A stretch of 64,000 bases of DNA, from contig NZ_SMKW01000003.1 of the NCBI RefSeq assembly GCF_004348985.1, forward strand, positions 1 through 64,000. Direction: 5' to 3'. Positions 43,655 through 53,400 of this stretch are shown piece by piece (position 1 is the first letter of the stretch; the number at the start of each line of letters is the position of its first letter). Under the pieces are notes generated by a model. That model was not told the origin of the DNA. It saw only the letters and a list, made by a program, of their open reading frames with translations, and did no database searches. The DNA comes from Saccharopolyspora elongata (GTDB lineage: Bacteria > Actinomycetota > Actinomycetes > Mycobacteriales > Pseudonocardiaceae). A program made the translations under genes and the position numbers.

Positions 43655-45469
43655 GTGTCGCGGCTCCGACATCGGTGCGGTGCTCTCGGATTGGCAGTGA
43701 CGGTGGCGGTGCTCGCCGCGCCGATCGCCGTCGCCGATCCGGCCACCCCGCCGCAGCAGCAGGTCCGGCCGATGCCGGACAAGAGCATCGCCTTCTACAT
43801 CGGCAAGAACCGGACGGAGAGCGGGGCGACGCTGCTCGGCGGGTTCGGGCACGAGCCCTCCAGCCACTGGCTGGAGATCGTGCCCCGGCAGCAGCACGAA
43901 CCCGGCTCGACGATCACGGTGGGCGCCACCGAGGAGGCCGACCTGCCGGGGCGGCTGACGCAGATCCCGCAGGTGCCGGAGACCGCGAAGTACATCACCT
44001 CGAACTACTCGGAGTTCGCCGGGTTCCCGGCCCCGCTCACCAACGGCGGGCTGAACGAGTACCAGGTGGCGGCGCGCGACGTGTGGTCGGACTCGCGGCC
44101 CGAGCTGGTCGAGATGACCCCGCCCGGCCAGACCGGGCCGAACTACAGCGACCTGTCGCGGATCGCGATGGAGCGGGCGCACACCGCGCGCGAGGCCGTG
44201 CAGATCCTCGGCGACCTGATCGACCGGCACGGCTACACCACCTACGGCGGGAACTCGCACCTGTTCGCCGATGCCAACGAGGGCTGGGTGTTCATCGAGT
44301 TCGCCGGCGGCAAGGGGTTGTGGGCGGCCGAACGGCTCGGGCCCGACGACGTGCGGGTGTCCTATCCGGGTTACATCGGCGACTTCCCGGTGGACTACCG
44401 GAACGACCCGGACCACATGGGCTCGCCGAACCTGGTCGATTTCGCGGTCCAGCAGGGCTGGTGGAACCCGGCCGACGGCAGGCCGTTCAACGTCCAGCAG
44501 GTCTACGGCACGCCGTTCCCGGGGCATCCCGGCAAGTCCACCCCGGACGACGAGGCGCCGTGGCGGCATCCGCCGACGCTGGAGGAGGAGCTGCGGCGGC
44601 TGGGCGAGGTTTCGCTGGTGGACATGCAGCGCATGGTCCGCGACCCGCGCTGGTCCGACGACCGCTCCGGCTACGGGCAGGTCGCCGAGCTGAAGGCGGA
44701 TCTGGCGCATCCGGAGCTCGCGACGCTGTGGGTGGCCAACACCGCCGCGATCACCGCGCCGTACATCCCGTTCCACATCGGTGCCGAAACCGTGCCGCCG
44801 GAGTACGGCCAGCACCGCTACCTGACGTCCGGGGCGGCGGCCAACTACCTGAGCCCGGAGTACGCGGCGCAGGAGGCGACCCGCTCGGCCACCTACGTGT
44901 CGAAGCGGCTCATGTACTACACCTGCGACCGGCCGGAGGTGTTCCTCGGCGACGTCACCAAGGCGTTCGAGGGCTTCGAGGCGCAGATGCTCGGCGAGAT
45001 CGGCGGCGTCGAGCAGCAGGCGGCCGAGGCGTACCGGGCCGGCGACGCCCCGCGGGCCCGCGCGTTGCTCACCGACTGGAGCAACAAGTGGGCGATGGAC
45101 GGCCTGGACCTCACCGAGTACCTGGTGGCGGACGTCGAGGCGCGCACCAAGGAGCAGTTCGGCATCCGCAAGCCGGCGGTCGAGCCGCCGCCGGGGGTGA
45201 CGGCCAGGGCGGAGAGCCTGGACATGTCGCTGCCGGAGGGTTCGATCTCCGCGCGCGACCGGGTCAACTGCGACCTGGGCAACGGCTGGGCGGACGGCAC
45301 CACGGTGGATCGCAAGGGCCAGGTCGGCGACCCGAACGCGGTCCCCGACTTCCGCGCGGCCACCCGCGCCGATCGGTCCTTCCCCTGGCTCCCGGTGACG
45401 ATCGCGGCGGTCGTGGGCCTGGCCCTCGGAGCGGCGGCGATGTTCTTCGCCCGCCGCCGAGCCACCTGA
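43655..45469 (+). CDS. C69 (dipeptidase A-like) family secreted protein with C-terminal membrane anchor; nucleophile Cys replaced by Ser
   Basis: 604 residues. Signal peptide (1-27, ending IAVAD), a C69/U34 domain marked by GHEPSSHWLEIVPR, SNYSEFAGFPAPLTNGGLNE and YTTYGGNSHLFADANEGW, and a C-terminal TM (about 575-598) with an RRRAT tail. In C69 peptidases an N-terminal Cys in the pattern CTAFYVGK is the nucleophile; here the sequence is KSIAFYIGK, so Ser44 takes its place and 17 residues follow the predicted signal cleavage. It is therefore either a Ser-type Ntn hydrolase with an extra processing step or inactive. GTG at 43655 follows GGAGG. Confidence 0.8.
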   Translation: MSRLRHRCGALGLAVTVAVLAAPIAVADPATPPQQQVRPMPDKSIAFYIGKNRTESGATLLGGFGHEPSSHWLEIVPRQQHEPGSTITVGATEEADLPGRLTQIPQVPETAKYITSNYSEFAGFPAPLTNGGLNEYQVAARDVWSDSRPELVEMTPPGQTGPNYSDLSRIAMERAHTAREAVQILGDLIDRHGYTTYGGNSHLFADANEGWVFIEFAGGKGLWAAERLGPDDVRVSYPGYIGDFPVDYRNDPDHMGSPNLVDFAVQQGWWNPADGRPFNVQQVYGTPFPGHPGKSTPDDEAPWRHPPTLEEELRRLGEVSLVDMQRMVRDPRWSDDRSGYGQVAELKADLAHPELATLWVANTAAITAPYIPFHIGAETVPPEYGQHRYLTSGAAANYLSPEYAAQEATRSATYVSKRLMYYTCDRPEVFLGDVTKAFEGFEAQMLGEIGGVEQQAAEAYRAGDAPRARALLTDWSNKWAMDGLDLTEYLVADVEARTKEQFGIRKPAVEPPPGVTARAESLDMSLPEGSISARDRVNCDLGNGWADGTTVDRKGQVGDPNAVPDFRAATRADRSFPWLPVTIAAVVGLALGAAAMFFARRRAT

Positions 45470-45489
45470 TCCGCCGGATGCGGTGATCT

Positions 45490-45528
45490 GGGGCGCCTGC
45501 CGCCGAGCGGTTCGGCGGCAGGCGCCCC
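45490..45528. terminator. Perfect 17-bp hairpin between convergent genes
   Basis: GGGGCGCCTGCCGCCGA (45490-45506), loop GCGGT, and TCGGCGGCAGGCGCCCC (45512-45528). It lies between the C69-like and chitinase genes, which face each other. No T-run; probably a bidirectional terminator. Confidence 0.75.
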
Positions 45529-45532
45529 CGGG

Positions 45533-46633
45533 TCAGTAGTCGTCGTGGGCCTTGGCGAACTCGTTGCCGTGGTAGGCGTCCCAGTTGATCGACCACGCCA
45601 TCAGGCCGCGCAGGGCCGGATAGGTGCCGTGCGGTTGGTACGGGCCGCAGCCGGTGCCCGCGCGCAGGCAGTCGAGCGCCTTGTGGACCTCCGGGACCGG
45701 CGTGAAGCCGTTGCCCGCCGGGTTGGCCGCGGGCAGGCCGATGGCGACCTGTTCCGGCGCCAGCGGCGCGAAGGCGTTGTCCGGGTTCTTCGCCAGCGGG
45801 AAGCCGGTCAGCAGCATGTCGATCATCGCCACGTGGAAGTCCGCGGTGCCCATCGTGTGGTACTGGTCGTCCAGGCCCATGATCGGGCCCGAGTTGTAGT
45901 TCTGGACGTGCAGCAGGTCCAGGTCCGCCCGCAGCGCGTCGATCACCGGCAGGTACGAGCCGGCGCGCGGGTCGGCGCCGGAGCCGCCGCCGTAGTGCTG
46001 GTAGCCGAGCTGGACGAAGAACGTCTCCGGCGCCATGGTCAGCACGAAGTCCGGGCCGTAGCGCTCGTTCAGCGTCCGGAGCGCGGCGATCAGGTTGACC
46101 ACGACCGGCGTGGTCGGGTTCTTCAGGTCGGTGTCGCCGGGGGCGAGCTCCAGCGAGTGGCCCTCGAAGTCGATGTCGATGCCGTCGAGGCCGTAGCGGT
46201 CGATGATCGCGGCGGCGGATTCGACGAAGGCGTCGCGCGCGCCCGCGGTCTCCAGCCGCACCTGCCCGTTGGCGCCGCCGACCGACAGCAGCACCTTCTT
46301 GCCCTCGGCCTGCTTGGCCTTGATGCCGGCGATGAACTCCTCGTCGGTCTCGACGTTCGGGCATTCGGCGGCCGGGCAGCGGTTGAACTCCAGCCGGCCG
46401 GAGGTGGGGGAGGTGGGTTCGGCGAAGGCGAGGTCGATGACGTCCCATTCGGCGGGCACGTCGGCGATGCGCACGTAGCCGGAGCCGTTGGCGAAGCTGG
46501 CGTGCAGGTAGCCGACCAGGGCGTGGGCCGGGATGTCCGGCGCGGCGGGTTCGGGGGCGGCCGCGGCGGTGGCGGGCAGCGTCAGCCCGACCAGGCCGAC
46601 CAGGGCGGCGAGCGCGGTGCGCATCCGTGGCAT
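45533..46633 (-). CDS. GH18 chitinase, secreted
   Basis: 366 residues. Signal peptide MPRMRTALAALVGL… ending ATAAAA, and a GH18 domain with the DGIDIDFE motif (D150, D153, D155, catalytic E157), preceded by VLLSVGGANG. FVLTMAPETFFVQLGYQ and LMAWSINWD are typical of bacterial chitinases or endoglycosidases. No chitin-binding module is seen. ATG at 46633 has GGAG seven bases upstream. DasR-like operators at 46680-46715 indicate induction by chitin-derived N-acetylglucosamine. Confidence 0.92.
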   Translation of the reverse strand: MPRMRTALAALVGLVGLTLPATAAAAPEPAAPDIPAHALVGYLHASFANGSGYVRIADVPAEWDVIDLAFAEPTSPTSGRLEFNRCPAAECPNVETDEEFIAGIKAKQAEGKKVLLSVGGANGQVRLETAGARDAFVESAAAIIDRYGLDGIDIDFEGHSLELAPGDTDLKNPTTPVVVNLIAALRTLNERYGPDFVLTMAPETFFVQLGYQHYGGGSGADPRAGSYLPVIDALRADLDLLHVQNYNSGPIMGLDDQYHTMGTADFHVAMIDMLLTGFPLAKNPDNAFAPLAPEQVAIGLPAANPAGNGFTPVPEVHKALDCLRAGTGCGPYQPHGTYPALRGLMAWSINWDAYHGNEFAKAHDDY

Positions 46634-46679
46634 GGGAGTGCTCCGATCCGTTGGGAGTGATCTGGGGCACAACAAAAAA

Positions 46680-46715
46680 TGGACTAGACCATTGCGCGCG
46701 TCAAGGTCCAGTCCA
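46680..46715 (-). promoter_or_regulatory. Chitinase promoter region with two DasR-like boxes
   Basis: Two boxes, TGGACTAGACCA (46680-46691) and AGGTCCAGTCCA (46704-46715), resemble the TGGTCTAGACCA core and are spaced 24 bases, about two helical turns. On the minus strand TTGACG (46704-46699) overlaps one box. The arrangement matches the direct repeats known upstream of Streptomyces chitinase genes. Confidence 0.65.
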
Positions 46716-46744
46716 TTTGTCGCCAACGGCCGCGAAAGCGCCGG

Positions 46745-47659
46745 TCAGCCCGGGCCGGGGCCCAGCGGTCCCTTGCCGCCGGGGCCGCCCGGACCACGGC
46801 GGCGCAGGTAGCGCTCGAACTCCGCGGCGATCGCGTCCCCGCTGGCCTCGGTCAGCTTGACCTCGGCGTCCCCGCGCTCCTCAAGCGCGCGGACGTAGTT
46901 GCGGACGTCCTCGTCCTCCTCCGCCATCTCGCTGACGGTCTGCTCCCACTCCTCGGCCTGCTCGGGCAGGTTGCCCAGCGGCACCTCCACGTCGAGCGCC
47001 TCCTCGACCCGGTGCAGCAGCGCCAGCGTGGCCTTCGGCGACGGCGGCTGCGACACGTAGTGCGGCACCGCCGCCCAGAACGAGATCGCCGGGATCCCGG
47101 CCTGCACGCAGGCGTCCTGGAACACCCCGACGATCCCGGTCGGGCCCTCGTAGCGGGAGCGCTCCAGCCCGTAGCGGGCCGCCGACTCGGTGTCGTAGGC
47201 CGCGCCGCTGACCGGCACCGGCCGGGTGTGCGGCGCGTCCGCGAGCAGGGCGCCGAGGGTGACCACGGTGCGGGCGCCGATCCGCTCGATCTGCTCGACG
47301 AGTTCGGCGCAGAACGCCCGCCAGCGCATGTTCGGCTCGATCCCGTGCACCAGCACCACGTCGTGATCGCAGCCGGGCGGGCGGCAGACCGTCAGCCGCG
47401 TGGTCGGCCAGGAGACCTGGCGGGTGATGCCGTCGACCAGCTTGACGGTGGGGCGGGTGACCTGGAAGTCGTAGTACGGGTCCGGGTCCACCTCGCTGAG
47501 CGGCTCCGCGTCCCAGATGAGCTGCAGGTGCTCGATCGCGGAACTGGCGGCGTCGCCTGCATCGTTCCAGCCCTCGAAGGCGCTGACGACGATCGGGTCG
47601 GTCAGCGGGGGCAGTTCGGCGCGCTGTTGTCCGGTGATGTGTGCGTCGCGATCGGTCAC
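46745..47659 (-). CDS. PAC2 family protein
   Basis: 304 residues. PIVVSAFEGWNDAGDAAS at the start, the VLVHGIEPNMRWRAFCAELV region and the SFWAAVPHYVSQPPSPKATL segment define the bacterial PAC2 (proteasome assembly chaperone-like) family; Rv2125 is the mycobacterial relative I recall. The tail is acidic and then Gly/Pro-rich (RRRGPGGPGGKGPLGPG). Actinobacteria have proteasomes, so a link to proteasome or Pup biology is possible but not shown. Start GTG at 47659; cytosolic. Confidence 0.87.
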   Translation of the reverse strand: MTDRDAHITGQQRAELPPLTDPIVVSAFEGWNDAGDAASSAIEHLQLIWDAEPLSEVDPDPYYDFQVTRPTVKLVDGITRQVSWPTTRLTVCRPPGCDHDVVLVHGIEPNMRWRAFCAELVEQIERIGARTVVTLGALLADAPHTRPVPVSGAAYDTESAARYGLERSRYEGPTGIVGVFQDACVQAGIPAISFWAAVPHYVSQPPSPKATLALLHRVEEALDVEVPLGNLPEQAEEWEQTVSEMAEEDEDVRNYVRALEERGDAEVKLTEASGDAIAAEFERYLRRRGPGGPGGKGPLGPGPG

Positions 47660-47851
47660 GGCGCCAGCCTACGACGCCACGCCGACGCGAGCGCCCGACG
47701 TCCCCGCCGAACATCATCCGCCGGGCGCGAACACCCGGGGGCCGCTGTTTCCCAGCGGCGGTGGCCGCTTGCAGTGCGGTGCCGTCGTGGAACGATCCGC
47801 ATCCCGGTTTGACGGGACGGTGCCGGGGCCAGACCCTTTACCCGAGTCACC

Positions 47852-50257
47852 GTGGGTGTCAGCGGCCGAGGGAATCCGATCCAGCCAGTGGACAGCACCG
47901 GAGCGTCACCGAGCGACGGGACCGGGATATCCCCGAGGTCCCGGCTGCGGCTGTCGATCGGCCGCCGCCCGAAGGACCTGGCCCAGCTGGCCCTCGTCGG
48001 CGGGCTGCTCACGCTGAGCGTGCTGCTGGTCCTGGTGCCCGCCAACCCCGTCGAGCTCGCCGTCTACCAGCAGCTGGTGCGGATCCCGGCGGTCACCGAC
48101 CCGCTGTGGGTGGTGCTCACCTGGGTCGGTGGTTGGGCCGGGATCGCCGGGGCCACCGCGGTGGCGATGTACTTCGGCTGGATCCGGGTGGCGCTGCTGT
48201 GCGCGGCGTCGGGCGCGGCGACCTGGGCCCTGGCCGGGCTCATGCAGCACGTCCTGGGCGTTCGCCCGGTGCCCGTGCCGTTCACCGGGCCGCCGGGCGG
48301 TTTCCCGTTCCCGGCGGGCGAAGTGGCCATCGTGACCGTGCTGGCGGTGGTCGCCGCGCCCTACCTGGGCCGCGCCGCGCGGTACCTCGGGTGGGCGCTC
48401 GCCGTGCTGGTCGGGGTGGCGGTGGTGCACCTCGGCGGGCACCTGCCGCTGGACGCCGTGGGCGGCGCGCTGCTGGGCTGGGGTGTCGGCATGCTCTGCC
48501 ACGTCGTCTGGGGCGCGCCGGGGCGGAAGATCTCCGGCCAGGTGATCCTGGGCGAGCTGGAGCTGGCCGGGCTGGAACCGACCTGGATCGTCGCGCTGCG
48601 CCACCGGCTGCTGGAGCCGCGGGAGTTCGCCGTGGGCACCACGGCGGGGTGGACGCTGCGGGCCAAGGTGGTGCGGCGGATGAGCCGCCGCGCCGGGCCC
48701 TGGTACAAGATCAAGCGCCTGCTCACGCTGCTCGACGTCCAGGACGAGCCGAGCCTGTCGACGCCGCACCACGAGGTGGAGCACGAGGCCTACGTGACGC
48801 TGCTCGCCGAACGGGCCGGGGTCCGCACCCCGCAGGTCGTGCTGGCCTGCGACGTCAAGCACGCGCCCGCGCTGCTGGTGGTCCGCCAGGTGACCGGGCG
48901 CCGGCTTTCGGAGCTGCGCGGCGCCGAGATCGACGACGAGCTGCTCGCGGCGATCTGGGCGCAGCTCGCGGCCCTGGCCGCGGCCCGCATCGCCCATCAC
49001 GACCTTCGCGCGAAGAACATCCTGGTGGACGACGAGAACCGGCCGTGGCTGCTCAGCTTCACGTTCAGCCACGCGGGCGCGGACTCGGCGCGCCTCGCCC
49101 AGGACCTGGCCGAGGCACTGGTGTCGATGGCGGCGGCGGTCGGCACCGAGCGCGCGGTGCGAAGCGCGATCAGCTCCCTGCCGGCCGAGCAGCTCGCGGC
49201 GGCGCTGCGGAACCTGATGCCGCTGGCGCTGCCGCGGCGCATCAGGAGCCAGGCGGAGCGCGGGCGCTTCCTGCTGGCCGAGCTGCGCGAAACCCTGGCG
49301 GACGGGCTGGGCCTGCCGATCCCGGGCTTCCGCTCGCCGGTCCGCCCGATCACCGTGATCGGCCTGCTGCTCATCGCCGCTGCGGTGTACCTGCTGCTCC
49401 CGGAGCTGTCCAGCATGGGCGAGGTGCTCACGGCGGCGCGGCACGCCAACTGGGGCTGGCTGGCGGTGGCGGTCGTGACCGGGTTCGTCGCGATCCTGCT
49501 GTCGTCGATCTCCGTGCAGGGCTCCAGCCGGATCCCGCTGCCGTTCTGGCGGACGTTCCTGGTGCAGATGGCGGCCGCGTTCACCGGGCGCACCACGCCC
49601 GGCGGCGCCGGGTTCTTCGGCATCAACGTGGTCTACATGGAACGCCTCGGGCTGCGGCGGCCGCTGGCGGTCGGGGTGACGCTGCTGAACCAGGCCGGCA
49701 CCGGGGCGGTGGCGTTCGTCGTGGCCGTGATCGGCGTGTTCGCGGTCGGCCTGGCCGGCACGTTCACCAACATCTCGATCCCGACCGGCTGGCCGGTGCT
49801 GGTCGGCACGGCCGCGTTCGTGGTGGTCGCGGCGGCCGTGGTCGCCTCGCCGTTCGGCCGCCGCCGGATCGTCGCGCCGTCGCTGGAGGTCGGCCGGGAG
49901 CTGCTGGAGACGCTGAGGCACCCGGTCCGCGCGCTCCAGCTCTTCGGCGGCGCGCTGGGTTACCTCGTGGTGTCGGGGCTGGGCCTGGCCGCGTCGCTGG
50001 CCGCGCTGCACACGGACTTCTCCTGGACGGCCGTGACGGTCGTGTTCATCATCGGCAACACCCTCGGTCACCTGGTGCCCTCGCCCGGCGGGCTGGGCGC
50101 GGTCGAGGCGGTGCTGCTCGCGGGCCTCGGAGCGATGGGCGTGCCGGCGACGGCGGCGATCACCGGAGTGCTGATCTCCCGCCTGCTGACGTACTGGCTG
50201 CCGGTCCTCCCCGGCATCGCGGTGTTCCGCTACCTGCAACACCGCGGCCTCATCTGA
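47852..50257 (+). CDS. Three-domain membrane protein: PAP2-like, kinase-like, LPG-synthase-type TM region
   Basis: 801 residues. N-terminal part (about 40-215): several TMs with PAP2-like motifs, GVRP, FPAGE (PSGH in active enzymes) and GGHLPLD, so one catalytic histidine is missing. Middle (about 280-480): an aminoglycoside-phosphotransferase/RIO-like segment with VRQVTGRRLSEL and IAHHDLRAKNILV, but the DFG position reads LSF. C-terminal (about 500-800): eight or so TMs of the lysylphosphatidylglycerol-synthase TM/UPF0104 family (QMAAAFTGRTTPGGAGFFGI, GHLVPSPGGLGAVEA). A role in lipid-head-group or polyprenyl-phosphate handling is inferred. Start GTG 47852, with GTG 47888 possible. Confidence 0.82.
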   Translation: MGVSGRGNPIQPVDSTGASPSDGTGISPRSRLRLSIGRRPKDLAQLALVGGLLTLSVLLVLVPANPVELAVYQQLVRIPAVTDPLWVVLTWVGGWAGIAGATAVAMYFGWIRVALLCAASGAATWALAGLMQHVLGVRPVPVPFTGPPGGFPFPAGEVAIVTVLAVVAAPYLGRAARYLGWALAVLVGVAVVHLGGHLPLDAVGGALLGWGVGMLCHVVWGAPGRKISGQVILGELELAGLEPTWIVALRHRLLEPREFAVGTTAGWTLRAKVVRRMSRRAGPWYKIKRLLTLLDVQDEPSLSTPHHEVEHEAYVTLLAERAGVRTPQVVLACDVKHAPALLVVRQVTGRRLSELRGAEIDDELLAAIWAQLAALAAARIAHHDLRAKNILVDDENRPWLLSFTFSHAGADSARLAQDLAEALVSMAAAVGTERAVRSAISSLPAEQLAAALRNLMPLALPRRIRSQAERGRFLLAELRETLADGLGLPIPGFRSPVRPITVIGLLLIAAAVYLLLPELSSMGEVLTAARHANWGWLAVAVVTGFVAILLSSISVQGSSRIPLPFWRTFLVQMAAAFTGRTTPGGAGFFGINVVYMERLGLRRPLAVGVTLLNQAGTGAVAFVVAVIGVFAVGLAGTFTNISIPTGWPVLVGTAAFVVVAAAVVASPFGRRRIVAPSLEVGRELLETLRHPVRALQLFGGALGYLVVSGLGLAASLAALHTDFSWTAVTVVFIIGNTLGHLVPSPGGLGAVEAVLLAGLGAMGVPATAAITGVLISRLLTYWLPVLPGIAVFRYLQHRGLI

Positions 50258-50297
50258 GCGCCGGCCCGAAGCCTCACGCTCGTGCGGCCCCGTGCGG

Positions 50298-50349
50298 TCC
50301 CGCAATTTCCATTGAAATCGAACCTTCGATTTCAATGGAAATTGCGGGA
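50298..50349. repeat. Perfect 25-bp palindromic hairpin, TTTCNATTGAAA family (copy 1)
   Basis: Arms 50298-50322 and 50325-50349 are exact reverse complements with only CC between them; the arm starts TCCCGCAATTTCC. Related copies lie at 59522-59567 and 59586-59607. AT-rich inside a GC-rich genome, it stands after the stop of the membrane-protein gene and before metH, so it may also end transcription. Confidence 0.7.
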
Positions 50350-50417
50350 ACAAGACGGGGAACCGTGCCGCTGGGAGCCTCGTACCACACTGTGGGAATT
50401 GGGTTGGGATGCGCTCG

Positions 50418-50423
50418 TACGCT
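50418..50423 (+). promoter_or_regulatory. -10 box (TACGCT) of metH, leaderless
   Basis: TACGCT lies seven bases upstream of the metH ATG. A leaderless transcript leaves no room for a cobalamin riboswitch before this gene. Confidence 0.5.
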
Positions 50424-50430
50424 GGTCGGT

Positions 50431-53400
50431 ATGCCGCATTCTCCCTGGTCACCGCTGCTGGAGGCGCTGGAGCGCCGGGTTCTCGTCGCCGACGGCGCGA
50501 TGGGCACCCTGCTGCAGGAGGTGCCGCTGGGACTCGACGACTTCGCGGGCTTGGAGGGCTGCAACGAGATCCTCAACGCCACCCGCCCGGACGTGGTGCG
50601 CGGCGTGCACCGCGGCTACCTGGTGGCCGGGGCGGACGCGATCGAGACGAACACCTTCGGCGCGAACCTGGCCAACCTCGGCGAGTACGGCATCGCCGAC
50701 CGCATCCGCGAGCTCTCCGAGCGCGGCGCGCGGCTGGCCAGGGAATGCGCCGACGAGTTCGCCACCGCCGCGCAGCCGCGGTTCGTCCTGGGCGCGATGG
50801 GGCCGGGCACCAAGCTGCCGACGCTGGGGCACGTGACCTTCGAGGCGCTGCGCGATGCCTACGCGGAGCAGACCGTCGGCATGCTCGACGGCGGGATCGA
50901 CGCCGTGCTGGTGGAGACCTCGCAGGACCTGTTGCAGACCAAGGCTTCGGTGCTGGCGGCCAAGCGCGGCATGGCGCGGGCCGGGCGGCGGGTGCCGATC
51001 ATCGCTCAGGTGACCGTGGAGACCACCGGCACGATGCTGCTGGGCACCGAGATCACCGCGGCGCTGACCGCGCTGGAGCCGCTGGGCATCGACCTGATCG
51101 GGATGAACTGCGCGACCGGTCCGGCCGAGATGAGCGAGCACCTGCGGCAGCTGGCCAAGCAATCGCGGGTGCCGCTTTCGGTGATGCCCAACGCCGGGCT
51201 GCCGCAGCTCGGCCCCGACGGCGCGGTGTACCCGCTGACGCCGGAGGAGCTGGCCGAGGCGCTCGCCGAGTTCGTCACGCAGTACGGCGCCCGGCTGGTC
51301 GGCGGCTGCTGCGGCACGACCGGCGAGCACATCCGCCAGGTCGTCGAGGCGGTGCGCGACCTGGCGCCGCCGCGGCGCGAGCTGCAGCCCGAGCCGGGCG
51401 TCAGCTCGCTGTACCAGGCCGTGCCGTTCGCCCAGGACGCGTCGGTGCTGGTGGTCGGCGAGCGCACGAATGCCAACGGCTCCAAGGCGTTCCGCGAGGC
51501 GATGCTGGAGGGCGACTACGACTCCTGCGTCGAGATCGCCAAGGCCCAGACCCGCGACGGGGCGCACCTGATCGACCTCTGCGTGGACTACGTGGGCCGC
51601 GACGGGGCCTCCGACATGGCCGAGCTGGCCGCGCGGCTGGCCACCGCCTCGACGCTGCCGGTGATGCTGGACTCGACCGAGCCGCCGGTGCTGCGCGCCG
51701 GGCTCGAACGCCTCGGCGGCCGGTGCGTGGTCAACTCGGTCAACTACGAGGACGGCGACGGCCCGGGTTCCCGCTACCGCCGCGTCATGGAGCTCGTCCG
51801 CGAGCACGGCGCCGCGGTGGTGGTGATGTGCATCGACGAGGAGGGGCAGGCCCGCACCAGGGACTGGAAGCTGCGGGTCGCCGACCGGATGATCGACGAC
51901 CTGACCTCGAACTGGGGGATGGCGGAGTCGGACATCATCATCGATGCCCTGACGTTCCCGATCTCCACCGGCCAGGAGGAGGTCCGCCGGGACGGCGTCG
52001 AGACCATCGAGGCGATCCGCGAACTCAAGCGCACGCACCCGGAAGTCCGCACCACGCTGGGCATTTCGAACGTCTCCTTCGGACTGAACGCGGCGGCGCG
52101 GCAGGTGCTGAACTCGGTGTTCCTCAACGAGTGCCGAGAAGCGGGGCTGGACACGGCGATCGTGCACGCCTCGAAGATCCTGCCGATGAACAAGATCCCG
52201 GACGAGCAGCGGGAGGTCGCGCTCGACCTGGTCTACGACAGGCGCCGCGAGGGCTACGACCCGCTGCAGAAGCTGATGGAGCTCTTCGAGGGGCAGACCG
52301 CGAAGTCCAGCCGGGCGTCGCGGGCCGAGGAACTCGCGGCGCTGCCGCTGTTCGAGCGCCTGGAGCGGCGGATCGTCGACGGCGAGCGCAACGGGCTGGA
52401 AGCCGACCTGGACGCGGCGATGGCCGAGAAGCCGCCGCTGGAGATCATCAACGAGAACCTGCTGGCCGGCATGAAGGTCGTCGGCGAGTTGTTCGGCTCC
52501 GGTCAGATGCAGCTGCCGTTCGTGCTGCAGTCCGCCGAGGTGATGAAGGCCGCCGTCGCGTACCTCGAACCGCACCTGGAGCGGGAATCCGCCGCCGGCA
52601 AGGGCACTCTCGTGCTGGCCACCGTCAAGGGCGACGTGCACGACATCGGCAAGAACCTCGTCGACATCATCGTGTCCAACAACGGCTACCACGTGGTCAA
52701 CCTCGGCATCAAGCAGTCGATCGGCACGATCCTGGACAGCGCGCAGCAGCACCGCGCGGACGCCATCGGCATGTCCGGGCTGCTGGTGAAGTCGACGGTG
52801 ATCATGAAGGAGAACCTGGCGGAGCTCAACGCCAGGGGAGTGGCCGAGAAGTACCCGGTGCTGCTCGGCGGCGCCGCGCTGACCCGGTCCTATGTGGAGG
52901 GTGATCTCGACGAGCTCTACCGCGGCGAGGTGCGCTACGCCCGGGACGCCTTCGAGGGCCTGCGGCTGATGGATTCCATCATGGCCCGCAAGCGCGGCGG
53001 CGTGATCGTCCCGGACCAGGCCGAGGAGGCGAAGAAGGCGGAGCGCAAGGCCCGCCGGGAGCGGTCGCTGCGGATCGCCGAGAAGCGCAAGGCGGCGGCC
53101 GAGCCCGCGCCGGTGACCCGCTCGGACGTGGCCGCCGGTGTTCCGGTGCCCACGCCGCCGTTCTGGGGCGGGCGCGAGGTGCGCGGCGTGCCGGTCGGCG
53201 AGTACTCCGCCTACCTGGACGAACGGGCCACGTTCTTCGGTCAGTGGGGGCTGCGCGGCGCGAAGGGCGGCCCGACCTACGAGGAACTCGTCGAATCGGA
53301 GGGGCGGCCGCGGCTGCGGTACTGGATGGACCAGCTCGCCACCGAGGGGATCCTGCAGCACGCGGCGGTGGTCTACGGCTACTTCCCGTGCGTGTCCGAG

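Noticed and set aside
50258..50430. Cobalamin riboswitch before metH
   Set aside because: The gap contains only a palindromic repeat and a -10 box seven bases before ATG; no room for the riboswitch fold.
47906..50452. Open frame of 848 codons on the minus strand opposite the PAP2/LPG fusion
   Set aside because: Same reasoning: no motif, and the plus-strand protein has clear membrane segments.
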